The translations under genes were made by a program, and so were the position numbers. From Bacteroidota bacterium (GTDB lineage Bacteria; Bacteroidota; Ignavibacteria; UBA10030; UBA6906), in the NCBI GenBank assembly GCA_030835135.1, contig JAUQWO010000057.1, positions 41,771 to 105,770 of the forward strand: a stretch of DNA of 64,000 bases, written 5' to 3'. The notes beneath the pieces were generated by a model. That model was not told where the DNA came from and ran no database searches. It was given only the letters and a program-made list of their open reading frames with translations. Below, one piece after another: positions 52,344-61,382 of this stretch (positions are counted from its first letter, which is position 1; each line of letters starts with the position of its first letter).

Positions 52344-54881
52344 GTGCGACCGACCCTCTCTATAATAGTACTTGTCGCGGTCATCTCTTTCATTTCCAAC
52401 GCAGCGCCCCGCGTGCGCCACGATCCGGGCGCAAAGTCCATCACCCTCGCAACGGCAACCGGCCTCGCAGTGAGGATAACCTATGCTGCAGGGTGCGCGC
52501 TGGACCAGGTCGCGATCCGCGGGACGAACGTGCTCGGAGCCTCTGGTCGTGTGACAACAGCCATGGACATGCAGGGGGCGGCACCGGATCGACCCCTCGC
52601 TTCGACGCCCGCCGGGGCCCCGCCGACGGCAGTACGCTGCACCGACAGTTCTGCCACCCTGACCGGCATCAGTCGCGGCAACGGCGCCAGTGAACGGTGG
52701 TATTTCACCGTCCGCTACAACACGATCGTGTGGCGGATCGAACAGAATCATGCCTCTCCGTTGACCGCCGCGTGGAACGCCCTCCCCTCATGGGAGTTTT
52801 CCTCCCCCGACACCTGGAAGGCCGCCTTCCTCGGCACGGGCGGCGTGGCATGGTTCCAACTCATCGACTCCGCCAACGGTACCCTCGCAGCACACACGGG
52901 CAAGGCAACGTTCTGGAACGAGGCAACGAAGACCGCGTTGCGCATCGATGCCCGCGGACTCCACGACACACACATCGGATCTTCCTTCACCCGCTTGCCG
53001 GAAGGCGGGATCCGCTTCCGCATATCCGCCGCCGACCGCCCGCTCACGCTCCGGTACGACGAGGGGATGCACAGGCGCCGGTATCTCACCTCGCGCGACG
53101 ATGTGTGGCAGGATGTTCAGTCCGGCCCGCGCGGACTCGCCGTGGAGCTCACGATCTCCGCTCCCGACCCGGCGGAGATGTTCCCCGCGGAGTCCATGCC
53201 GCCGTTCGATGCCGCATCGGTCCGATCGCTCGGTCGCACGGTCGCACGCCTCGGCGTGATCGATGCGAAGACCTTCGGCAGCAACAGCTGGCGCACGCCC
53301 TACGGCCCCGTGTGCCTGCACGAAGGACACATCGCACAGATGGCATCCCTGATCCAGGATGAGGACTATGTGAACGGCTACAAGGCAACGCTGGACCACT
53401 ACCGCGACCGCGCCGTGCGCCCCGACGGGCGCGTGGTCTCGCGCTGGGCGTACACCTGCGAGGACGCGATGCCGGGCACCTGCGACTCGCTCGGCTTCTA
53501 TGAGGCGCAGTGGGGGCACCTCATGGATTCCAACCCGGACCTGGTGACGAATGTGGCGGAGCTCTTCGACCTCTGCGCGGACAGCTCGTGGCTCGCCGGA
53601 CAGAAGTCCGTGTGCGAACGCGCGCTCGAGTTCATGCTCGCACGCGACAGCGATGCGGATGGACTGGTGGAGATGATGACCGATGACCACACGGCCGGGC
53701 GCGGGAGCGACTGGATCGACATCATCTGGGCCTCATACGAGAATGCCTTCGTGAACGCCAAGATGTACTATGCGCTCACGCTGTGGGCCGGGTGCGAGGA
53801 GTATCTCGGCGACCACGCACTGGCCGTACGCTACCGCGCCGCAGCGGCAAAGCTCAAGGCCAGATTTAACACAGCCACTATCGATGGCGGGTTCTGGGAC
53901 GACGGCAACCGCTGGTACGTGCACTGGCGCGACCGCGACGGCTCGGTACACGGAAACAACCTCGTGACGTACATCAACTTCATGGCGATCGCCTACGGCA
54001 TCTGCGACGATCCGGTGCGTACGCGCGCGGTCCTCAGCCGGATCGAAATGGAAATGGTTCGCGAGGGGCTCTTCTTCTGGCCCATCTGCATGTTCTCGTA
54101 TGCGGAAGGTGAAGGGCTGCACTGGCAGTTCCCGTTCCCGGTGTACGAGAACGGCGACATCTTCCTCACGCTCGGCGAAGTGGGTGTGCGTGCATACGCC
54201 GGCATCGACCCGACGATCCCGTTGAAGTACATCGGCAACCTGCTGGAGCGCTACCGCAGGGACGGGCTCGCATTCCAGCGCTATCTCCGGAAGGACCAGA
54301 AGGGGGCGGGGGACGATATCCTCGCCGGCAATGCGATGGCGGTGGTGGGACTGTACCGGAACATCTACGGACTCCAACCGAAGCACGACCGCCTTATCAT
54401 CGCCCCCGTTGCAGCGAAGGAGATCCGCGGCACGCGCATCGCCTATGAACTGCGGGGGGATACCTACCGCGTGGCCATCGACAGCGGAAGGACCCGTGTG
54501 AGCGTGGGGAATGTCTCGCTGTCAGCGCCGCATGCGTTCGCGGTGCAGCCCGTCCACGGCGGCATGGCCTGGTTCAGTTCCCCATCAGGACCAGAAGCGC
54601 TCGTCATGACCAAAGAGGGGTTCGCGGGAGCACGTGCGCTGGACGTCAGCATAGAACGCTGGGATGACCATGCAGGCGGGGTCAAGCGGTGGCGACAGAG
54701 AGGCGGGCACGCGATCCGCTACAAGGTCGGGTCGTTGACGCCGGGCATGGCCTATGCAGTGATGGTGAACAACAAGCGGCACCGGTCACTCACGGCAGAT
54801 CTCACCGGAAGGATCTCCTTCGCCGTTCCGGGGAGCAGCTCGATGCGCACGCAGGTCGTCGTCCGCCCCGCAAGGAAATAG
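52344..54881 (+). CDS. Secreted (alpha/alpha)6-barrel glycoside hydrolase-like protein
   Basis: The GTG at 52344 is preceded by AAGGGA and gives a signal peptide (VRPTLSIIVLVAVISFISNAA). The 845-residue protein then has an N-terminal beta-sandwich (to about 320) and a helical barrel with typical six-hairpin glycosidase motifs: RVVSRWAYTCEDAMPGTCDS, SDADGLVEMMTDDHTAGRGSDWIDIIW, TIDGGFWDDGNRWY and EGLHWQFPFPVYENGDIFLT. Acidic residues in SRWAYTCED and GSDWIDII are candidate catalytic ones. A small beta domain ends the protein. The fold is shared by GH63, GH78, GH94 and others, so the substrate cannot be set. Confidence 0.72.
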   Translation: MRPTLSIIVLVAVISFISNAAPRVRHDPGAKSITLATATGLAVRITYAAGCALDQVAIRGTNVLGASGRVTTAMDMQGAAPDRPLASTPAGAPPTAVRCTDSSATLTGISRGNGASERWYFTVRYNTIVWRIEQNHASPLTAAWNALPSWEFSSPDTWKAAFLGTGGVAWFQLIDSANGTLAAHTGKATFWNEATKTALRIDARGLHDTHIGSSFTRLPEGGIRFRISAADRPLTLRYDEGMHRRRYLTSRDDVWQDVQSGPRGLAVELTISAPDPAEMFPAESMPPFDAASVRSLGRTVARLGVIDAKTFGSNSWRTPYGPVCLHEGHIAQMASLIQDEDYVNGYKATLDHYRDRAVRPDGRVVSRWAYTCEDAMPGTCDSLGFYEAQWGHLMDSNPDLVTNVAELFDLCADSSWLAGQKSVCERALEFMLARDSDADGLVEMMTDDHTAGRGSDWIDIIWASYENAFVNAKMYYALTLWAGCEEYLGDHALAVRYRAAAAKLKARFNTATIDGGFWDDGNRWYVHWRDRDGSVHGNNLVTYINFMAIAYGICDDPVRTRAVLSRIEMEMVREGLFFWPICMFSYAEGEGLHWQFPFPVYENGDIFLTLGEVGVRAYAGIDPTIPLKYIGNLLERYRRDGLAFQRYLRKDQKGAGDDILAGNAMAVVGLYRNIYGLQPKHDRLIIAPVAAKEIRGTRIAYELRGDTYRVAIDSGRTRVSVGNVSLSAPHAFAVQPVHGGMAWFSSPSGPEALVMTKEGFAGARALDVSIERWDDHAGGVKRWRQRGGHAIRYKVGSLTPGMAYAVMVNNKRHRSLTADLTGRISFAVPGSSSMRTQVVVRPARK

Positions 54882-54978
54882 TGCCGACGATACGTCATGA
54901 TCGGGAAACCTCAAGATCCACAGCCCCTACAGATGTCACAACCGGGCCGTACACCGCTCGTCGGTGTCACACGCCTTC

Positions 54979-55008
54979 GTAGGGGGGCGCATGGCGGGAC
55001 CGCCCCTA
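54979..55008. repeat. Imperfect copy of the GTAGGGGCGG palindrome
   Basis: GTAGGGG ... CGCCCCTA with a 15-base middle that has lost perfect pairing. It belongs to the same family as 44147-44174. It overlaps the last bases of the downstream small membrane gene by 3 bases. Confidence 0.7.
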
Positions 55009-55248
55009 GTCAAACCGTTCCGCGCCCTTCTGATAACTCCTGTACCACAGGATCATCGCCGGGGTGTACAGGATGTAGGTTACACCGCCGCCGATCGACG
55101 CCCACACGGCCGATCCCGGCTGGAGCGCGAGGGTCACGACGATCGACACGAGCGGCACGCCGAACATGATCACAAGCCGCGACCGCTGCCGGACCGTGTA
55201 GAACACCTCGAACGGCGACAGGCCGATCCGTCTGCGTTGCATGCGCAC
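55006..55248 (-). CDS. Small two-helix membrane protein
   Basis: The 80-residue protein has a basic N-terminal part (MRMQRRRIGLSPFEVFYTVRQRSR), two hydrophobic segments (LVIMFGVPLVSIVVTLAL and WASIGGGVTYILYTPAMILWY) and an acidic end (QKGAERFD). No family was recognised. The stop lies inside the palindromic repeat. It follows the outer-membrane protein gene by 19 bases and may be co-transcribed. Confidence 0.6.
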   Translation of the reverse strand: MRMQRRRIGLSPFEVFYTVRQRSRLVIMFGVPLVSIVVTLALQPGSAVWASIGGGVTYILYTPAMILWYRSYQKGAERFD

Positions 55249-55267
55249 AGCGCGCCCTCTGCCACCA

Positions 55268-56104
55268 TCACAGGCGTGCCTCCACGCCTATGAGTACCGT
55301 GAGACTCCTCGTCAGGCCATCCACATTGATATCTCTGCTGCGCAATGGGACCGCGGCTGCAACGCGGAGCGTGAAGGCACCCGTAACGGGGATGCCCGCT
55401 GACGGGACCACGTTCACCTGGAACTGGTCGCTGCCCGGAACGTCCACAAAGGTCCCCGCAACAGCACCGGCAACACTCGAGAGATGCAGGCGCTTGATGG
55501 CGAGCAGGTCCACCCCTGCCTGCACCCCGCTGAGATCGGTGGCGTAGCCCACACGCATCATGAGATCGTCACCGCGGCGCAGGCGGGTGATGGCATTGGC
55601 GCTTCTCCCCCGGGACACCTGGTAGCCGGCGGCCGCATGCCAGGAACCGGCGGTGTAGGTGAGACCGAAAAGGATGTCGTTCGTCCCGAGCCCCGGCTGG
55701 TACGCCTGAGAAAGTCCTGCGCCGTCGCTCTCCCCGGTGGCGAGCCGGGCACCGGCCTGAAGACTCAACGCGCCGGACCCGATCTCCGTCAATGGCTGAT
55801 GCCAGAGAACCGTCAGGTCGCCCGCGCCGCCGAGGTCCCCCGCCGGGCCGGAGCTGCGGGACCACGGCATGGAGATTATTAACCGGGATGTACGGAACAA
55901 CGCAACGTCGGCCTCGACCTCGACCGTGTGGAACGTGAGCCCATCGGCCTTGCCGCTCTTGCCGAAGGCATACCGAACGCCGATCCGATGGCCCGGTCCC
56001 ACTTCGATCGCCCCGATCGAGCACGCCCCTGCATCGGAGCATTGCGCCGACAGGCCTGACGTGAAGCAGGTGAGCAGCACTGCGAGTACGATGGTCCTGG
56101 TCAT
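55268..56104 (-). CDS. Predicted outer-membrane beta-barrel protein
   Basis: The 278-residue protein has a signal peptide (MTRTIVLAVLLTCFTSGLSAQC) and alternating hydrophobic/polar strands with aromatic girdles (RIGVRYAFGKSGKADGLTFH, LSLQAGARLATGESDGAGLS, FGLTYTAGSWHAAAGYQVSRG). It ends with a strand terminating in a hydrophobic residue (SLTVLIGVEARL), as barrels do. Two Cys (CSDAGAC) lie just after the cleavage site. The ligand is unknown; related proteins are called MetA-pathway or transport-like barrels. The ATG at 56104 has AAGG upstream. Confidence 0.72.
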   Translation of the reverse strand: MTRTIVLAVLLTCFTSGLSAQCSDAGACSIGAIEVGPGHRIGVRYAFGKSGKADGLTFHTVEVEADVALFRTSRLIISMPWSRSSGPAGDLGGAGDLTVLWHQPLTEIGSGALSLQAGARLATGESDGAGLSQAYQPGLGTNDILFGLTYTAGSWHAAAGYQVSRGRSANAITRLRRGDDLMMRVGYATDLSGVQAGVDLLAIKRLHLSSVAGAVAGTFVDVPGSDQFQVNVVPSAGIPVTGAFTLRVAAAVPLRSRDINVDGLTRSLTVLIGVEARL

Positions 56105-56352
56105 GCCCTTGATCCCCGGGTTCGTGTGGTGTGCAACGCCTTTGAAGAAAGGTGGTCTTTGGTAATCAAGGAACAGCACTGTGCGCGCAGGCGTTCCCCG
56201 TCCGATCCCCCGTGCACCGTTCACCCAGGCAGGGAGCAGAATTCAGCCCCCGTACAATAGCTGATGGGGGATCCCCCCAGAGGAAATGAACCACCGGAGC
56301 CTGCGGCTTTCAGGGGACGGGACTGACGCCGATGCCGTACGGAGGAGTCTTT

Positions 56353-56380
56353 GTAGGGGCGGTGTATGTGCTGTCCTTAG
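56353..56380. repeat. Degenerate copy of the GCATGC-centred palindrome
   Basis: GTAGGGGCGGTGTATGTGC is followed by TGTCCTTAG. The left arm is intact and the right arm has decayed relative to the 28-bp palindrome at 44147. It touches the stop codon of the PH-domain gene. Confidence 0.6.
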
Positions 56381-56784
56381 GTCACGTTGATCTTTGCGTG
56401 AGGGCAGCGGGCGGAGAGTTCGTTGATGAATTCCTGCCGGAGGCGCGGGGAGATGAGCACCTCTTCACCGAACCGGCCATGGATGATGCTGATGCGGTCC
56501 AATGACAGCGCCGCGCCGGACATGATGCTCCGCGATGCTTCCACCTTCGTGATCGAGGTGAGAGGGATGGACTGGCGGAACGGCCCACACCGGGTCTCCA
56601 GTGTCGAGTCGGTGATCATGTAATACGTGCCGAACCAGATCCACGCCACGAACCCGATCGTCGGGATCAGCACGAACAGGATCCCATGCGCATGCGGAAA
56701 TATGACCACCAGCGGGAGCAGGACGGGTACCCACACGAACACCGCGAGGACCACGCTGTACTTCGACCGATACCGTATGCTCAC
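56377..56784 (-). CDS. Bacterial PH-domain membrane protein (YyaB/DUF1200-like)
   Basis: The 135-residue protein has two N-terminal transmembrane helices (SVVLAVFVWVPVLLPLVVIF, ILFVLIPTIGFVAWIWFGTYY) and a C-terminal PH-like domain. The domain motif is YMITDSTLETRCGPFRQSIPLTSITKVEASRS, as in the bacterial PH families near YyaB. It is probably an inner-membrane protein with the PH domain in the cytosol. The start overlaps the stop of the EcsC gene by 4 bases. Confidence 0.82.
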   Translation of the reverse strand: MSIRYRSKYSVVLAVFVWVPVLLPLVVIFPHAHGILFVLIPTIGFVAWIWFGTYYMITDSTLETRCGPFRQSIPLTSITKVEASRSIMSGAALSLDRISIIHGRFGEEVLISPRLRQEFINELSARCPHAKINVT

Positions 56785-57611
56785 CGTGCCGCTCCTCCGT
56801 CCATCGTGTTGTAGTTCATCTTCTCGTATTCCTGCCGCACGGCATCTTCGCCATAGATGCGTTCCAGCCGGCGCACGGTGAAGTGTCCATGAGCCATGCT
56901 CTGAAAATGATCCATGAACACGTAGTTGATGAGTGCCCCACCGGCCGCACCGATCACCGGCACGGCCTGGGTGGCAAGCTTCTCTGATACCTGGATGCCG
57001 AAGCGCTCCGCCACATACATGATCAGCCGCACCACCGGCGGCGCACCTTCCTTCGCAAGTCCGCGCTGTCCGATGTACCGCGCCGCATCCACCATCACCT
57101 TCCCGAACGCCGAGCGGACGGCATAGTATCCGGCCTCCGAGGCATCGTTCCGTCCGGGACGTCCGCCGAGGGCGAATACTTCAAGGCAGGCCAGCCGTGC
57201 GCTGATGTCGGCGAGGTCCTCCCCCTGGCTGCGCGCGATCGCGGCGATGGAGCGGAGCATGATCGTGGTGGACACCGGCAGCTCCACGGCCAGCGCAGGG
57301 AGTCCGAACGCACCACCACCCGCGCCGGTGGCGACCACGAGTGCCTTGTGCAGACGGTTGCCCGCACGGCCACCGAGCGTGTTCTTCAGCGATCCGGCGG
57401 CAACATGCAGCGCCGTGGCGATGGCGCTATGCGCGGCACGCGTGACAGGCACGGACCAGGTATCGGGCAGCATCCCGAGGGCCCGTTCCACGGGCACGCC
57501 GAGGGCGTTGGTGATCTTTGCCGCCAGCCCGGGATTCTCCAATGCACGCTTCGCATCCCGGAGCGCATCCAGGTCCGTCGCCGTCATCGTCATCTGCCGC
57601 ATCGTTGCCAC
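56781..57611 (-). CDS. EcsC family protein
   Basis: The 276-residue protein shows the EcsC pattern: Gly/Ala-rich hydrophobic helices (LVVATGAGGGAFGLPALAVELPVSTTIMLRSIAAIARSQGEDL), the LACLEVFALGG motif, and a long tail with KLATQAVPVIGAAGGALINYVFMDHFQSMAHGHFTVRRLE. EcsC is the third gene of an ABC-transporter operon in Bacillus, but most homologues, like this one, stand elsewhere; function is unclear. It is co-translated with the downstream PH-domain protein. Confidence 0.88.
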   Translation of the reverse strand: MATMRQMTMTATDLDALRDAKRALENPGLAAKITNALGVPVERALGMLPDTWSVPVTRAAHSAIATALHVAAGSLKNTLGGRAGNRLHKALVVATGAGGGAFGLPALAVELPVSTTIMLRSIAAIARSQGEDLADISARLACLEVFALGGRPGRNDASEAGYYAVRSAFGKVMVDAARYIGQRGLAKEGAPPVVRLIMYVAERFGIQVSEKLATQAVPVIGAAGGALINYVFMDHFQSMAHGHFTVRRLERIYGEDAVRQEYEKMNYNTMDGGAAR

Positions 57612-57681
57612 CCCACTGTCCGATCCTCACGTCGCAGACGTGACACTGTCCGGTCGGAGATCCGCCCGGCATTGCTTCGCA

Positions 57682-58245
57682 TCAATAGAGACGTTTCCCC
57701 CTGTCACTTTCGGCAATGAGCTTCTCCAGCCGCGTCCGTTGCGTCTCCTCCTTTTTCGCACTGATCACCCAGTGTGCCGCGGCGCGCTGATACGACGGAG
57801 CCTGCGACGAAAAGAACGCCCAGGCCTTTGCATTCCGCCGGAAGACCTTCGCATGTTTCTCCGGCAGTTTCTTCGGACGGTTCTCGTACCCATAGATGCG
57901 TGACTTCTCTTCCTTCCGCTTCGCAAAGGCGGCGTTGCCGGCCGGCGCCATCAATCCCTGCTTCGTCAGCTCCGCGATCTTCCTGATGTTGACCGCACTC
58001 CAGTTGCTTGTCGGTCTGCGCGGGGTGAACCTGATCATGTACGCCTCATCGCCCAGCGATCGCCCCACGCCGTCGATCCAGCCGAAACACAGCGCCTGAT
58101 CCACGGACTCGGACCACGTCATGCTCGGCTTTCCGCTGTCCACCTTGTAGTATCCGACAAGCAGTTCCGACTTTTTCTCGTGGTGCTTCTCCAGCCACGC
58201 GCGGAACGCATACTGATCCCTGAAGAACTTCGGCCGTACAGCCAT
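57682..58245 (-). CDS. YdeI/OmpD-associated family protein
   Basis: The 187-residue protein has the YdeI pattern: AFRAWLEKHHEKKSELLVGYYK, SMTWSESVDQALCFGWIDGVGR, YMIRFTPRRPTSNWSAVNIRKIAEL and the C-terminal KAWAFFSSQAPSYQRAAAHWVISAKKEETQRTRLEKLI. Length matches the family. It is a cytosolic protein of unclear role, reported in enterobacteria to affect resistance to cationic peptides. It stands alone in the leftward series. Confidence 0.9.
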   Translation of the reverse strand: MAVRPKFFRDQYAFRAWLEKHHEKKSELLVGYYKVDSGKPSMTWSESVDQALCFGWIDGVGRSLGDEAYMIRFTPRRPTSNWSAVNIRKIAELTKQGLMAPAGNAAFAKRKEEKSRIYGYENRPKKLPEKHAKVFRRNAKAWAFFSSQAPSYQRAAAHWVISAKKEETQRTRLEKLIAESDRGKRLY

Positions 58246-58299
58246 GAGTGCTCCCTTTGTTTCACGATATCAGACGATCGCGGCGGCATTGACCGGTGC

Positions 58300-59013
58300 T
58301 CAGAGTGCCGGCGGCCAGGGTCTGCGGAACGGAACGAGCATCGGCACGTGCCGTTGATATTCCGTGTACCGTTCGCCGAACTCGCGCACCAGATCGCGTT
58401 CCTCCAGGAACGTCGCCCCGATCACCCACGCGGACCAGAGCACGTTGAAGAGGAGCCGGTCGGCGGTCAGCACCGGGTTCGCCCAGAGCACGAGAATGAC
58501 GCCCGTATACAGTGGATGGCGCACCCACCGGTACGGGCCGCGCACTTCGAATGGTCCGTGCTCGAATTGCCTGCCGAGCAGCCGTGCACGGAGCGGCGCA
58601 ATGCCCAGGATGTCGAACGACTGGATCGACAGCGCGCTCCAGACGAACAGCGCAAGGGCAAGCAGTGTGCATCCGAGCAGCGCCGCGCGCACGATGCCTT
58701 CCGCGGCCCACAGCATGATGCCGGACCGCTGCCAGAGCACGACCACCAGCGTCAGCGTGATGCCCGAGACGATCGAGTAAAGCGCACCATGGTAGTCGTG
58801 GTTGATGGAGCGGGCGAGCCACGCGCGGAATGGCTTGCGCACCATCCCGCTGTGCTGAACGAAGAAGAGACATGAGAGGACTGCATCCCAGAGGAGCAGG
58901 TCCCGTTCGGACCAGCCGAAAGCCGTGAACGCCCGGGAGCCGCCGGCGGCCAGCAGCAGCACGGAACCGCCGCCGAGCAGCAGGGCGAGTACGATGAGGA
59001 TGCGGTCGCGCAT
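58300..59013 (-). CDS. Isoprenylcysteine methyltransferase/NnrU-like integral membrane methyltransferase
   Basis: The 237-residue protein has about five to six membrane helices. The C-terminal ICMT/PEMT signature is GPFEVRGPYRWVRHPLYTGVIL followed by FLEERDLVREFGERYTEYQRHVPMLVPF, where the His-Pro and the Glu-Glu/Tyr form the S-adenosylmethionine pocket. Related enzymes methylate small thiols (MddA), isoprenoid cysteine or phospholipids; the substrate here is not known. LFFVQHSGMVRKPFRAWLA in the N-terminal half resembles the NnrU/MddA group. Confidence 0.87.
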   Translation of the reverse strand: MRDRILIVLALLLGGGSVLLLAAGGSRAFTAFGWSERDLLLWDAVLSCLFFVQHSGMVRKPFRAWLARSINHDYHGALYSIVSGITLTLVVVLWQRSGIMLWAAEGIVRAALLGCTLLALALFVWSALSIQSFDILGIAPLRARLLGRQFEHGPFEVRGPYRWVRHPLYTGVILVLWANPVLTADRLLFNVLWSAWVIGATFLEERDLVREFGERYTEYQRHVPMLVPFRRPWPPAL

Positions 59014-59229
59014 CGTTACACCGTCTCCGGGGTCTCAGCGGCTTCCCGGATGCGCTTCGGTTCCCGCACCACGGTGACCTCCGCGATGCGGTGGGTCGTG
59101 AAGACGTTGTCGGTGGATGGTTGCCTCGCAGTCACGCGTGGTGCTCCTCTCGTAGAAAATGGTGTGACGATGCTCGCCTGTGCCGCCGGCCGCATCGCCC
59201 GGAGAGCGACGCATGAAACAGCGCCCTGC

Positions 59230-59409
59230 CTACCCCATCCAGAACCCTTTACGATGGGAGATACCGAGGACCTTCCTGCACGACGGACAGAAGTAGATAT
59301 ACCGCTTTCCGAAGAGACTTTCCACCTCCCGGAACCATACGTTGTGGATCTCCTGTCCGCAGTGCGGACAAAGAGGTGTCACATCTTCCTTCTCGTGGGA
59401 CGGGATCAT
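59230..59409 (-). CDS. Small zinc-ribbon protein
   Basis: The 59-residue protein (MIPSHEKEDVTPLCPHCGQE, then FGKRYIYFCPSCRKVLGISH) has two CxxC knuckles, CPHC and CPSC, spaced to form one zinc ribbon. The ATG at 59409 has AAAGGAG upstream; a longer version from 59469 lacks support. Similar short proteins occur widely without known function and may bind nucleic acid or protein. Confidence 0.7.
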   Translation of the reverse strand: MIPSHEKEDVTPLCPHCGQEIHNVWFREVESLFGKRYIYFCPSCRKVLGISHRKGFWMG

Positions 59410-59481
59410 GGGCGGCACTCCTTTCTGAGAGATGCCCTTCGGGGCATCCTGGAGCATATGCCCCCGCACGGGCGGCCGGAT

Positions 59482-61113
59482 CTACTTCATGAGCAGCAGC
59501 GTCTTCGTGGCGTGATGGCCGCCAGACTGGAGCCGGTAATAGTACACCCCTGCGGCAAGTCCGTCACCCTCGAAGAGTACGTCATGAACACCGGCATCCT
59601 TGTGCGTGTTCACGAGAGTCCGCACGGCCCGTCCGAGCCCATCGTACACGGTGAGGGTGGCGTGCCCGGCCGCAGGCAACCGGTAGCTGATCACGGTGTG
59701 GGGGTTGAAGGGATTGGGGTAGTTCTGGAGGAGCGCGAAATCCTTCGGAACCCCGTCCGGTTCCACGGGAATGGTCGTGATCACCTCCCCGACGAGAGAG
59801 TTCAGGTAGGTCTCGAGCTGCGTGTAGCCACCCGGACCTGCTGCGTTGCGGTCAGAGGCATTCGCTGGAGCGAGGCCGTGAGTGTTTTCCCAGTCATCGG
59901 GCATGCCATCGTGGTCTCCGTCGACCGGGGCCGGCAGCGACGCGAGCGACGGCCAGGCGCCCTCGGGCTGATGCACGGTGGAGTCGATGGAGTGGCCCGT
60001 CTTGTCGATCACATCCCGGACGATGCGACGGTCGATGGTGTCGCGCCTGGGGATATATGCACCCGCGCGCGCGAGGACATCGGTGTACGCCTGTTCCGGC
60101 GTCGTCGTGATGACCGGCGGCATGGCAATGGGAGCTGAGCGTGCCTTGTATGCCGCGATGTGCGAGCCGTTCAGGGTTGCCCGGAACGTCACGGTGCTCC
60201 AGGGATCGGCGGGAACGACACCGTTGACCGCGTTGTCCGCGAAGTATCCGTTGCAGACCCGGCATCCTTCCCGGAACACGAAGAACCCCGAAGACTCGGT
60301 GCCGGTGATGTACGCATTGCCGACGATGTTGTAGCTGGTCAGCATCGTGGAGTCGTCGTTGTACCCCGCGTACGTGCCGGCCCAGTTGTACACCACGTTG
60401 TTGCGGAAGTCGACGAAGTTCCCGACGGAGTCGGTCCCGATCACGGTGTAGTTGCCCGGACGCGGGTTGCGTGCATTGTTATGCGCGTACAGGTTGTGGT
60501 GATACGTCCGCTTGTCGCCGTGGTCGCCGCGGATGAGCGAGCCGTAGCTGTGCGCTTCGAACGTGAGCGCCTCGCTGATGATGCACCATTGGACGGTCAC
60601 GTTGGCGGGCACCTCGGTGCAGGAGATCCCCTCGTCGCGCGAGTACGAGGCCGACACGTGGTCCACGATGATGTCCGACCCTCCGGAGATGTCCACCGCA
60701 TCGCCCGAAGAGTTCGCGCCGCCGGCATCCACGCGCACGCGGATGTGACGGACGATCACATTGGATGCACTGATCTGGAGGCGGCCTTTGATGCAGATGC
60801 CGTCGCCGGGTGCGGTCTGTCCGGCGATCGTCGTATTGGCTTTCGGTTTCAGGATCGTGGAGCCGAGGGCGATGGTGCCGGAAACGCGGAAGACGATCGT
60901 GCGGTTGCCGGCGCTCACGGCATCCACGATGGAGCCGGTGCCGCTGGCATTGAGGTTGGTCACCTCATACACATCGCCGCCGCGGCCGCCCGTGGCGAAA
61001 CGTCCGCTCCCTTCCGCGGTGGGGAAGGCGAGTTGTTGTGCCCCGGCATGAACGGCCAGAAGAGATCCGGCACAGAGGATGAGGACACGCGTCGCTGCAC
61101 GAAGATCGGTCAT
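59482..61113 (-). CDS. Secreted pectate-lyase-like beta-helix protein with T9SS sorting domain
   Basis: The 543-residue protein has a signal peptide (RVLILCAGSLLAVHAGAQ) and a PL1-type parallel beta-helix. It opens QLAFPTAEGSGRFATGGRGG and continues VIVRHIRVRVDAGGANSSGDAVDISGGSDIIVDHVSASYS and KRTYHHNLYAHNNARNPRP, where pectate lyases bind Ca2+ and the catalytic Arg. A Ca-binding VDGDHDGMPDDWE segment precedes the sorting domain (FALLQNYPNPFNPHTVISYR ... GVYYYRLQS). The enzyme should cut pectin-type uronate chains at the cell surface or outside. The ATG at 61113 is the first in frame. Confidence 0.9.
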   Translation of the reverse strand: MTDLRAATRVLILCAGSLLAVHAGAQQLAFPTAEGSGRFATGGRGGDVYEVTNLNASGTGSIVDAVSAGNRTIVFRVSGTIALGSTILKPKANTTIAGQTAPGDGICIKGRLQISASNVIVRHIRVRVDAGGANSSGDAVDISGGSDIIVDHVSASYSRDEGISCTEVPANVTVQWCIISEALTFEAHSYGSLIRGDHGDKRTYHHNLYAHNNARNPRPGNYTVIGTDSVGNFVDFRNNVVYNWAGTYAGYNDDSTMLTSYNIVGNAYITGTESSGFFVFREGCRVCNGYFADNAVNGVVPADPWSTVTFRATLNGSHIAAYKARSAPIAMPPVITTTPEQAYTDVLARAGAYIPRRDTIDRRIVRDVIDKTGHSIDSTVHQPEGAWPSLASLPAPVDGDHDGMPDDWENTHGLAPANASDRNAAGPGGYTQLETYLNSLVGEVITTIPVEPDGVPKDFALLQNYPNPFNPHTVISYRLPAAGHATLTVYDGLGRAVRTLVNTHKDAGVHDVLFEGDGLAAGVYYYRLQSGGHHATKTLLLMK

Positions 61114-61284
61114 AGGGGCCAGGGTGTGGAATGGTACGGAGTGACGTGGAACAGCGAGAGAGAGACCCGCCGCTTCAGTGTTGTGTATGCAATATCATGC
61201 GGACGGGTGAGAATGTCAACGGATGGAAATATTGAAGAGGTGGGTGTAAAGTTACAGTGCGTGGATTCACACGGTGTGATGTGC

Positions 61285-61365
61285 GGGCGCAGCATGCTGC
61301 GCCCCAACAACGAACCCGTGCATATGGTCAACATCCATGCACAACGGGCGCAGCATGCTGCGCCC
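61285..61365. repeat. Direct pair of a perfect 20-bp palindrome
   Basis: GGGCGCAGCATGCTGCGCCC occurs at 61285-61304 and again at 61346-61365, each a perfect palindrome centred on GCATGC. It shares the centre and the C/G-rich arms with the GGGGCGGTGCATGC family at 44147 and 63973. It lies in the gap between the divergently/serially arranged pectate lyase and methyltransferase genes. Confidence 0.9.
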
Positions 61366-61382
61366 CTGCACCGCGGCCCCGT

